Shown here piece after piece: positions 8,760 to 15,818 of a stretch of DNA of 18,983 nucleotides (position 1 is its first letter; each line of letters begins with the position of its first letter). Source of the stretch: Candidatus Zhuqueibacterota bacterium 4572_119. GTDB taxonomy: Bacteria > Zhuqueibacterota > Zhuqueibacteria > Thermofontimicrobiales > Thermofontimicrobiaceae. The position numbers and the translations under genes were made by a program. The stretch is taken from positions 1 through 18,983 of the forward strand of contig NBLI01000055.1 of assembly GCA_002084535.1 (NCBI GenBank), given 5' to 3'. The notes beneath the pieces are model-generated. The model had not been told where the DNA came from. It worked only from the letters and a program-made list of their open reading frames with translations, and did not search any database.

Positions 8760-8992
8760 ACGTGCCAGGCACTTCTAACAAATGGCACCCTTTATGAATG
8801 AATTAATGAGTCCATTCTAAAAACCAGGTATTTTAATGTTTTTCATAAATTATGGTGTTATAACTTCAATATAAACAGTTTTTGTTTTGATTGGAAAATA
8901 CCTAATTTTTACCTTTTTAGAGTTGACTCATTAATAAAAAACTACAACTTTTTGCAACACAACTCACATTGTTTTTAAAGTGCCTGGCACGT
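8760..8992. repeat. 233-bp non-coding element with nested inverted repeats
   Basis: The ends are an exact 15-bp inverted repeat (ACGTGCCAGGCACTT at 8760-8774; its complement at 8978-8992). Each arm contains the small palindrome GTGCCAGGCAC. Inside lies a second pair of arms in three matching blocks: 8802-8812 with 8925-8935 (11 bp), 8816-8823 with 8914-8921 (8 bp), and 8826-8834 with 8895-8903 (9 bp). The central part (8835-8894) is AT-rich and shows no symmetry. It has no open frame of note and no obvious target-site duplication. The layout fits a MITE-like or REP/IS200-associated miniature element; it could alternatively act as a large RNA hairpin between lysA and dapF. The repeat structure is seen directly; the mobile origin is inferred. 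Confidence 0.65.
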
Positions 8993-9000
8993 AGTTTTCG
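8985..9000 (+). promoter_or_regulatory. Weak sigma54 (-24/-12) promoter-like match before dapF
   Basis: TGGCACG (8985-8991) matches the -24 element exactly. After the standard 4-nt gap, TTTCG (8996-9000) matches only partly the expected TTGCA/T -12 element, having T and C where G and C are usual. The position, about 48 nt before the dapF ATG, would suit a promoter. However, the -24 part belongs to the palindromic repeat arm, so the match may be accidental. Confidence 0.2.
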
Positions 9001-9047
9001 TTCAAGCACTAATTATTTTTAATCGATGGAAATGTTCAAGGGAATAA

Positions 9048-9851
9048 ATGATAAAATTCACTAAACTCAGCGCCACAGGAAATGATTTCATTCTATTTGA
9101 TAACCGCGATGGGAAATTCAGCGGGAAGGAACACTCATTTTTCCAGCGTATTTGTCAGAGACGGATTTCAGTTGGCGCTGATGGCATTTTATTAATTGAA
9201 AACAGTGATAAATTTGATTTTTCCTTGCGCTATTTCAATTCCGATGGACACATTGGAGAAATGTGCGGCAATGGCGCGCGCGCCGCGTCTTTTTATGCTG
9301 CTACCCATGGAATCGCTCCAGCAAAATTGAGCTTTGATGTTCTTGGTGTTCAATATCGCGCTGTTGTAAAAAAAAGCTGGGTAAAACTTTTTATGCCCCC
9401 GCCGGTTGAAATCAAAGAATACCCTGGAGCTGTGGAAGAACCTGAATTTGAAGAAGGCGGTTACCTGAACGTGGGTGTCCCCCATTACGTTTTATTTGTT
9501 CCTGATATAAAGAATGTTGACGTTGATAATATAGGTAGAAAATACCGGCATCATAAAACATTTCAACCGTGGGGTACAAATACCAACTTTGTGCAAATCA
9601 TTGATGATAGTACAATCAAAATCCGCACTTATGAACGCGGAGTTGAGGAGGAGACGCTTGCCTGCGGAACCGGAACCATTTCATCTGCGATCCTGGCAAA
9701 CCGGCAGAAAGGTCTCAAGCTGCCGATTAAGGTTCACGCGCCAGGTGGATTGCTCAGAGTAAATTTTGATACGCCAATTACCGCGATTGAATTGGATGGG
9801 CAGGTGGCTTGCGCTTATAATGGAGATTTCAAAAAACCAGTGCTCATTTAA
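9048..9851 (+). CDS. dapF: Diaminopimelate epimerase
   Basis: A 267-residue cytoplasmic, cofactor-independent epimerase that interconverts LL- and meso-diaminopimelate, supplying LysA and peptidoglycan synthesis. Both catalytic cysteines are present: C73 in EMCGNGAR (71-78) and C206 in ACGTGT (205-210). The N-terminal 'KLSATGNDFILFDNR' (6-20), N64 and 'GVPHYV' (143-148) also fit the family, and the length is typical. The ATG is preceded by AAGGGA. The stop is 13 nt before the next start, so dapF is probably the first gene of an operon with four signalling or RNA-processing genes, an unusual partnership for a housekeeping enzyme. Assignment is secure. Confidence 0.95.
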   Translation: MIKFTKLSATGNDFILFDNRDGKFSGKEHSFFQRICQRRISVGADGILLIENSDKFDFSLRYFNSDGHIGEMCGNGARAASFYAATHGIAPAKLSFDVLGVQYRAVVKKSWVKLFMPPPVEIKEYPGAVEEPEFEEGGYLNVGVPHYVLFVPDIKNVDVDNIGRKYRHHKTFQPWGTNTNFVQIIDDSTIKIRTYERGVEEETLACGTGTISSAILANRQKGLKLPIKVHAPGGLLRVNFDTPITAIELDGQVACAYNGDFKKPVLI

Positions 9852-9864
9852 AAGGTAAGAAAAC

Positions 9865-12042
9865 ATGCCGGAAAATATTATTAATCGATTGCTCATTGGT
9901 ACTTCTCTTGGATTAATTTCTGCCTTATTGATTTTTCTGTTTACTGAAGTACTCTTCCCGACTGTTTTTGACAATTTCGAATACCAGACTTTAGACCAGC
10001 GATATTCCCATAAAATCAACAAACTGGAAGAAGCTCGTAGCGGTGATAAAATTGAAGAAATCGTTATTGTTGACATTGACAATCGAAGTCTCAACAAACT
10101 GGGAAGGTTTCAGCAATGGCCCCGTGATTATTACGCGGACATTATGGTATATTTAGCTGAAAGCGAAGCCATGGCTATTGGGTTTGACATTCTTTTCATG
10201 GAAGAGGACATCGACCGGGTCGCTGATACACTTCTTGTTACAGCCACCAGATTATCGGAATCCATCATCCACGCTTTATCATTTTCCAGGGCGGAACCGG
10301 ACGCGTTTCTGTACAAAATGAATTTCGCCCCGGAAGGCTTGAACACGGAAAAATTTTCCTATAACTTTTCCCAACCAATCCTGGACCATTTCCCCGAAGC
10401 AGAACGATTTGATGGCAAGTTCACTGAATTGTACAATGTTTCTGCCAGATTGGGATTCGCGAATTATCAACCGGATAATGACAGCGTCATTAGAAAAATG
10501 CCGCTATTCATGAATTTCGCCGGGCGTCTTTATCCATCGCTGGCAATGGCTATGGTCTTTCACCTTTTTAACATCGAATCCGAACATATTAAAATTGAAC
10601 CTGGAAAATCTGTCAGACTCACACTGCAAAAAGAAAATGAGGAGACATTTTTTGACATTCCCATTGACCAGCAAGGGCAAATGCTTATCAACTACACCGG
10701 TACATTTCAGACCTTCCGCTATGTTTCATTTTACGATGTATATATGAAACGAATTCCCAAAGACTTTTTTAAGGGAAAAATCGTACTCGTTGGCGCGTCC
10801 GCCCCGGGACTGGAAGATATTCGACCTGTCCCGTTTCAGGAAGCATTCCCCGGGGTAGAGATTCACGCTAATATTTTGCATAATATTTTAAATCACGATT
10901 TTGTTCACCAAAAGTCAAAACTTACCAGCAATTTCATGCTGCTGCTTTTGTGTTTAATTGTTGGGATTACCTCGGCGTTTTTCCCCATGAAATTCAGCGT
11001 GCCGATTTTATTCACAGTAGCAGCCGGATTTATTTACAGTACTTTTTACGCCTTTGTGCAGAACAGTATCTGGATCGAAAATGTCAGACCGTTTTTAGGC
11101 ATTATGCTGAGCCAGGTGGCTGTTCTCGGTTATAAATATTTCACCGAACTGAAAGATAAAAAGCGCATTAAAGGCATGTTCCAAAACTACCTTTCTCCCA
11201 CGGTTGTAAATGAACTTTTAAAAAATCCCAAACTGCTGGAACTGGGAGGCGAACGAAAAATCGCCACCGCGTTTTTTTCTGATATTAAAAATTTCACCAC
11301 CTTTTCCGAAAAACTGGAACCGGAACAATTAGTTACTTACTTGAATGAGTACCTTTCCGCGCTCAGTGAAGTCATTTTAAAATATGAAGGTTACATTGAT
11401 AAGTACGAAGGAGACGCCATCGTCGCTTTTTTTGGTATTCCCATAGAGCAACGCGACCACGGACTGCGCGCTTGCTACGCGGCTTTGGAAATTCAGAATC
11501 GATTGATCCAGTTGCGCAATAAGTGGAAAAAGCAGGGGAAACCTTTGTTTGAAACGAGAATAGGAATCAATTCAGGACCCATGATTGCCGGCAATATCGG
11601 CGGAGCAAACAGGTTCGACTACACCGCTATCGGAGATAGTGTTAATTTAGCCTCAAGGCTGGAGGGCGCTAACAAAATATATGGCACGAATATTATTATC
11701 AGCGAATCAACTTTCCGTCTCACAACCAAAAACTTTTGGTGCCGGGAACTTGATCACATCAGGGTTAAAGGAAAGTCAAAACCTGTTCGTATTTATGAGA
11801 TCATCGGCAATAAAAATGAAGTACTGGGCAATGTTCAGAAAGCCTACCTGGAATATTATTTGAGAGGACTGGAGAGCTATCGCAAGAAGGATTTTAATTT
11901 GGCGCTGGAATTCTTCCAAAAAGCGCTTACAATTTATCCGGCAGATGAACCGTCAAATGAATTCTCGCGACGCTGCAAATTTAATATTAAGAATCCTGTC
12001 CCGACAGATTGGGATCCGGTTTTTGATTTAAAAAGCAAATAG
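9865..12042 (+). CDS. CHASE2-domain adenylate cyclase (class III)
   Basis: A 725-residue membrane signalling enzyme. Order: one N-terminal helix (about 8-31), an extracytoplasmic CHASE2 sensor domain (about 32-345), two to three helices (about 353-425), a class III cyclase domain (about 464-650), and a short C-terminal TPR-like helical pair (about 655-705). Catalytic residues are present: metal-binding D473 (FFSDI) and D517 (EGDA), adenine-selecting K513 and T587 (YTAIGD), and transition-state N594 and R598 (NLASR). The Lys/Thr pair favours cAMP over cGMP as product (inference from family rules). The start is 13 nt after dapF, with AAGG nine nt upstream; the next start follows after 9 nt. The CHASE2 ligand is unknown. 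cAMP effector proteins are not encoded in the window. Confidence 0.9.
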   Translation: MPENIINRLLIGTSLGLISALLIFLFTEVLFPTVFDNFEYQTLDQRYSHKINKLEEARSGDKIEEIVIVDIDNRSLNKLGRFQQWPRDYYADIMVYLAESEAMAIGFDILFMEEDIDRVADTLLVTATRLSESIIHALSFSRAEPDAFLYKMNFAPEGLNTEKFSYNFSQPILDHFPEAERFDGKFTELYNVSARLGFANYQPDNDSVIRKMPLFMNFAGRLYPSLAMAMVFHLFNIESEHIKIEPGKSVRLTLQKENEETFFDIPIDQQGQMLINYTGTFQTFRYVSFYDVYMKRIPKDFFKGKIVLVGASAPGLEDIRPVPFQEAFPGVEIHANILHNILNHDFVHQKSKLTSNFMLLLLCLIVGITSAFFPMKFSVPILFTVAAGFIYSTFYAFVQNSIWIENVRPFLGIMLSQVAVLGYKYFTELKDKKRIKGMFQNYLSPTVVNELLKNPKLLELGGERKIATAFFSDIKNFTTFSEKLEPEQLVTYLNEYLSALSEVILKYEGYIDKYEGDAIVAFFGIPIEQRDHGLRACYAALEIQNRLIQLRNKWKKQGKPLFETRIGINSGPMIAGNIGGANRFDYTAIGDSVNLASRLEGANKIYGTNIIISESTFRLTTKNFWCRELDHIRVKGKSKPVRIYEIIGNKNEVLGNVQKAYLEYYLRGLESYRKKDFNLALEFFQKALTIYPADEPSNEFSRRCKFNIKNPVPTDWDPVFDLKSK

Positions 12043-12051
12043 GAATTATTC

Positions 12052-12540
12052 ATGAATCCGCACTATTTTATTGATGGCTACAATTTGATTCATCAGGTAC
12101 CAAGGTTTAAAAAAGCCATCGGACATAGCCTGGAACAATCGCGGAATATGTTAATGTCCTTCATTCGCGGTTATCTGTCCCAACGCAATGCGCGCGTCAC
12201 CCTGATTTTTGACGGTGCTGATGTGGGATATGTAGATAACCGCACGCTATCCTCAAAACGTTTGAAAGTTATTTTCTCCAATTCCCCGGAAAAAGCCGAC
12301 CCACTGATCATGAGATTAATCAAGGCGGACAATAATAAAAAATCTGCCATCCTTGTTTCTGCTGACAATGAATTGATTAATTTCGCTAAAAAAATTGGTA
12401 CGGCAGCTTTAAATCCATTGGATTTTTACAATCAGGCGATAAAGCATCCAGTACAGGATGAAATGGATAAAAAATACGAACGGCCAATTTCGGAATCAGA
12501 GTTAAAAGAGTGGATGGAAATCTTCGGAGAAGACAGCTAA
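12052..12540 (+). CDS. NYN-domain (YacP/Rae1-like) PIN-fold nuclease
   Basis: A 162-residue small cytoplasmic protein of the NYN/YacP family, PIN-fold RNases typified by Bacillus subtilis Rae1 (YacP), a ribosome-associated mRNA endonuclease. Conserved acidic positions are visible: D8 and N11 in 'FIDGYNLIH', D54 in 'IFDGAD', D83 in 'KADP' and D105 in 'SADNE', consistent with an intact metal site. The length matches the family, and a polar tail of about 30 residues follows the core. The start is supported by AGGA seven nt upstream. The stop TAA overlaps the next ATG (TAATG at 12538-12542), so translation with the histidine kinase is probably coupled. Whether it acts on ribosome-bound mRNA here is not shown by the sequence. 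Confidence 0.82.
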   Translation: MNPHYFIDGYNLIHQVPRFKKAIGHSLEQSRNMLMSFIRGYLSQRNARVTLIFDGADVGYVDNRTLSSKRLKVIFSNSPEKADPLIMRLIKADNNKKSAILVSADNELINFAKKIGTAALNPLDFYNQAIKHPVQDEMDKKYERPISESELKEWMEIFGEDS

Positions 12541-13895
12541 TGGCAAAAACCTCCAAATCAGAAGTACAATTGCTGCATAAGAGAAAATTTTATGCCCGCT
12601 CACTGGTTATTTTTACCGTACTTATGCTCCTGGCGTTTAACCTTTCCAGTTGGCTGTTTTTCAATCAATTAGACGACTATTTGGAACGCGAATTGGAAAA
12701 ACGCCTCAATTCAATTGCTGTTTTAACTGCCAGCAAAATTGAATCTGACTTTCTGGAGGATTTAACATCAGGTGAAGGTGGGAGAGTTTCCATTCTTCTG
12801 CTTAAATCAGAATTGACCGATTTAATTTATTATCATGAATTACAATCTGCTTTTATTATAGATCCCAATAATGTCATTTTAATCGATGGTCAAAATAAAT
12901 TCCCGGAAGGGCAAATCCTGACTTATCTCGATCAGGACAGCAGCGCCATTGAACAAGCCTGGTCCGGTACAACAACATCTTCCCCGATCCATTTCCTGGA
13001 AGGGAATAAATTTAAAACTATTTTTGTACCTTTAAAAAATGATTTTTATGAAGTTTCCGCGTTGCTTGTGCTGGAAGCCAGCGCGGATTTTTTTGAGTTG
13101 TTGGAGCGGTTCAAACAAGGGCTGATTGTTGGTGGTGTTGTAAGTTTGGGACTGATTTTCATATTTACTTTTTTCATTTCCTGGATGATTACGCTACTGA
13201 TTCGCACCCATGACTCGATGCAGCAATCCGCGAAATTAGCAGCCATGGGCAGGATGGCAGCTTCAATGGCTCACGAGATACGAAATCCGCTGGGAATTAT
13301 CAAAGGAACTTCCGATGTTCTCAAAGAAAAATACGCGGCAGAAAGCGAATCCGAAGAATTGTTTGATTATATCTCCGCTGAAGTGCAGCGGTTAAACCTG
13401 CTAATCAATAATTTTCTATCCTTTTCCCGCGAACCGAAATTGAACTTAAAATCTTCCAATCTACTACAAGTTATCGAAAAAGCTGTGGCTGCAATCGAGC
13501 GGGAAGATCATGAAAAAAAAATAACCATAAAAATCATTTCAACTGCCGCGTTAGAGCCTTTTAACTTTGATGAAAACGCGATTCAGCAGGTGCTTTTTAA
13601 TCTGCTCATAAACGCGCAGCAAGCCTTTGAAAGCAAAGGTGAAATTATCATTCAAATTGGTCGAAAAACTGTGAAGGGTAAAAAATATGGCCGGGTTTCA
13701 ATCGCTGATAACGGACCCGGTATCGATGGCGATATTTCCCAGATATTTGAGCCGTTTTACTCGACAAAATCAAAAGGCAGCGGTCTGGGTTTAGCCATTT
13801 GCAAACAGATCATCGAAAAGCATGGCGGCTGGATCGATGCGGAATCAGCTCCCCAAAAAGGAACGACTTTTAATTTTTATTTATTGATAAAATGA
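12540..13895 (+). CDS. Membrane sensor histidine kinase (NtrB/ZraS-like layout)
   Basis: A 451-residue two-component sensor with two membrane helices (about 19-42 and 193-221) framing an extracytoplasmic sensor of about 150 residues. It then has a HisKA dimerisation domain with phospho-acceptor H245 (MAHEIRNPLG) and a HATPase_c domain with N-box N358 (NLLINAQQA), G1 box DNGPG (390-394), F-box FEPFYSTK (403-410) and G2 box GSGLGL (413-418). I chose the ATG at 12540, which overlaps the upstream stop and has GGAGA upstream, over an in-frame ATG at 12510 that would extend 30 nt into the previous gene. The next gene, a sigma54-type response regulator 9 nt downstream, is its likely partner. The signal it senses is unknown. 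Confidence 0.92.
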   Translation: MAKTSKSEVQLLHKRKFYARSLVIFTVLMLLAFNLSSWLFFNQLDDYLERELEKRLNSIAVLTASKIESDFLEDLTSGEGGRVSILLLKSELTDLIYYHELQSAFIIDPNNVILIDGQNKFPEGQILTYLDQDSSAIEQAWSGTTTSSPIHFLEGNKFKTIFVPLKNDFYEVSALLVLEASADFFELLERFKQGLIVGGVVSLGLIFIFTFFISWMITLLIRTHDSMQQSAKLAAMGRMAASMAHEIRNPLGIIKGTSDVLKEKYAAESESEELFDYISAEVQRLNLLINNFLSFSREPKLNLKSSNLLQVIEKAVAAIEREDHEKKITIKIISTAALEPFNFDENAIQQVLFNLLINAQQAFESKGEIIIQIGRKTVKGKKYGRVSIADNGPGIDGDISQIFEPFYSTKSKGSGLGLAICKQIIEKHGGWIDAESAPQKGTTFNFYLLIK

Positions 13896-13904
13896 GGTAT
13901 TACT

Positions 13905-15248
13905 ATGACCGGTAACATTTTAATCATTGACAATGAAAAACGAATGTGTCATGTCATCAAAGCCGCGCTTGAGCTTGATAAGCATGACGTGGAAATGGCT
14001 TATGACGGCAGCAGAGGATTGGAAAAATTTTCAAAAAATGAATTTGACATTGTGATTACTGACCTTAAAATGCCTGGAAAAGATGGAATTGGTGTGCTGG
14101 AAGAAGTGAAGAAAAAATCACCGGCAACCGAGGTGATTTTAATAACCGCGTATGCAACCGCGCAAACCGCTGTTGATGCTATGCGTAAAGGCGCGTATGA
14201 TTATCTTATCAAACCATTCGATATGATCGAATTAAAACAAAAAGTCAAACAAATATTGGAAAAGAAGGAACTCTCTTCAGAAAATATAAATCTCAAAATT
14301 CAATTAAAAGATAAATTTTCATTAGATAATATTATCGGTCAAAGCGAATCCATGCAGAAGATATATCAAATGGTCGAAAAAGTCGCGCCTCGGGATGCCA
14401 CGGTACTGATCCGCGGCGAAAGCGGGACAGGAAAAGAACTGATTGCCCAGGCGCTTCATCAAATCAGTCCCAGAGGCAACGGACCCTTTATCGGTGTGAA
14501 CTGCGCCGCGCTCACTGAAACCCTTTTAGAAAGCGAATTGTTCGGACATGAAAAAGGTTCATTTACCGGTGCTGAAAAACAAAAATTAGGGCGGTTTGAA
14601 CTGGCTAACAACGGGACAATTTTTTTAGATGAAGTAGGTGATATTTCACCGGCAACGCAGGTGAAACTTTTGCGGGTTTTGCAAAACAAAGAAATCATGC
14701 GTGTCGGTGGTGAACAGAACATCGAAGTTGATGTCCGCACCATCGCCGCGACTAACCGCGATCTTGAAGAGATGATGAAAAACGAAACCTTCAGGGAAGA
14801 CCTCTATTACCGGCTCAATGTTTTTCCAATCCAACTGCCTCCACTCCGGGATCGGCGGGAAGACATCCCTGATTTGATTTCCCACTTCTTGAAAAAACAT
14901 GACCAGCCGGAAAATAAAATCGAGCCAAAAGCTGTTACCTTGCTAATGAACTATGATTGGCCCGGAAATATTCGTGAACTGGAAAACATCATCGAAAGAA
15001 TGATCATTTTAGCGGGAGATGATCAGGTCACAACTGATTTGCTGCCACCACAGGTATTGGGCATGTCAGAATCTAACGCAACTCTTTCCATGGATATTCC
15101 GGATGAAGGGCTCTCCATCGACCAGGTGGAAATGGATTTAATCAATAACGCGTTAAAGAAAGCCGGTGGGAATAAAAGTAAAGCGGCAAAATTATTAGGG
15201 ATTACGAGGCGTAAACTTTATTCGATGATGGAGCGGTTGAACCGGTAG
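13905..15248 (+). CDS. Sigma54-activating response regulator, NtrC family
   Basis: A 447-residue regulator with the full three-part layout. The receiver (1-120) has acidic pocket residues D9/E11, phospho-acceptor D53, T81 and K103. The AAA+ domain (about 140-375) has Walker A GESGTGKE (171-178), the sigma54-contact loop as GSFTGA (218-223) and Walker B IFLDEVG (239-245). A Fis-type helix-turn-helix closes the protein (about 405-447, 'NKSKAAKLLGITRRKLYSM'). The loop has Ser in place of the usual Ala (GAFTGA), a known but less common variant. The start is supported by GAGGT, 9 nt after the kinase stop. Once phosphorylated it should open sigma54 promoters. No strong target promoter is seen in the window; a weak candidate lies before dapF. 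Confidence 0.93.
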   Translation: MTGNILIIDNEKRMCHVIKAALELDKHDVEMAYDGSRGLEKFSKNEFDIVITDLKMPGKDGIGVLEEVKKKSPATEVILITAYATAQTAVDAMRKGAYDYLIKPFDMIELKQKVKQILEKKELSSENINLKIQLKDKFSLDNIIGQSESMQKIYQMVEKVAPRDATVLIRGESGTGKELIAQALHQISPRGNGPFIGVNCAALTETLLESELFGHEKGSFTGAEKQKLGRFELANNGTIFLDEVGDISPATQVKLLRVLQNKEIMRVGGEQNIEVDVRTIAATNRDLEEMMKNETFREDLYYRLNVFPIQLPPLRDRREDIPDLISHFLKKHDQPENKIEPKAVTLLMNYDWPGNIRELENIIERMIILAGDDQVTTDLLPPQVLGMSESNATLSMDIPDEGLSIDQVEMDLINNALKKAGGNKSKAAKLLGITRRKLYSMMERLNR

Positions 15249-15300
15249 CTTGAATTCAATTTTATAAACTCAAATCCGCAAATGAATGTCCGGTGAAGAA

Positions 15301-15738
15301 TCAGGACCGCACCAGTTTTTCTTTCAATGCTTTTGCCACTGCCTCTGATTTGGAACCAACCTCCAATTTTTTATAAATATTTTTAATATGCCTGCGCACT
15401 GTTTCTTCGCTGATAAAAAGTGTTTCAGCGATCATGCGGTAACTCTTGCCGGCACACAATGCTTCAAATACCGATTTGCTATCCCCATGTACTGTCAGCA
15501 TTAGTATATCAATTTCCGCCATTTTTTCTTTGAGAATACGGATACCATCTATTCCGGACATTCCCGGCAAGCCGATATCCATCAAAATTACATCCGGCGG
15601 ATCCTCCAAAATCCGTGGTATGGCAGTCTCACAGTCGCAAAAAGTATGAATACATGAAAAGCCCGCAGTGCCGTTGATCAATATTGCCAGACTTTCGCGT
15701 ATCTCATCATCATCCTCAACTATTGACACATTTAGCAT
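15301..15738 (-). CDS. LuxR/NarL-type response regulator with internal in-frame deletion
   Basis: A 145-residue protein that fits the NarL/FixJ family at both ends but is short; typical members have about 205-220 residues. The receiver half carries D9/D10, phospho-acceptor D54 (LMDIGLPG) and T82, and breaks off after 'VFEALCAG' (90-97). The chain goes straight into 'KSYRMIAETLFISEETVRRH', the middle of the LuxR-type helix-turn-helix. Missing are receiver beta5/alpha5 with the conserved Lys, the linker and the first HTH helix (usual LTPREKEVL motif). The frame stays open. I chose ATG 15738 (AAGGA upstream) because the receiver begins there; ATG 15771 also has an AAAGGA site, and TTG 15822 overlaps the kinase stop. 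It lies just downstream of the Reg_prop kinase, its probable partner, and converges with the NtrC-type gene across 52 bp. It may be a pseudogene, a reduced regulator or an assembly collapse. Confidence 0.75.
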   Translation of the reverse strand: MLNVSIVEDDDEIRESLAILINGTAGFSCIHTFCDCETAIPRILEDPPDVILMDIGLPGMSGIDGIRILKEKMAEIDILMLTVHGDSKSVFEALCAGKSYRMIAETLFISEETVRRHIKNIYKKLEVGSKSEAVAKALKEKLVRS

Positions 15739-15818
15739 GTTTTCTTCCTTCTCTTTGTTCAATTGGAACATCACTTTTTCCTTTACAAGTGTCAATATAG
15801 ATAAAAAATAGTTGGTTA

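Larger units (their letters stand above)
8716..9047. other. lysA-dapF intergenic region
   Basis: A 332-bp gap with no gene. Most of it is the inverted-repeat element at 8760-8992 (listed separately). The last 55 bp hold the dapF ribosome binding site (AAGGGA about 5 nt before the ATG) and possibly its promoter. No typical T-tailed terminator for lysA was seen, though the repeat arms themselves could fold in RNA and affect read-through. Confidence 0.6.

Noticed and set aside
8781..8790. Second TGGCAC near 8783 as a sigma54 -24 box
   Set aside because: No TTGC-like -12 element follows at the required spacing.
12510..12540. Earlier ATG for the histidine kinase at 12510
   Set aside because: It would extend 30 nt into the NYN gene; the ATG at 12540 overlaps the stop codon and has a GGAGA site at good spacing.
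15249..15300. Terminator between the convergent NtrC-type and LuxR-type genes
   Set aside because: Only a short 4-bp stem (GTCC/GGAC) without a T-run is visible; not enough to call.
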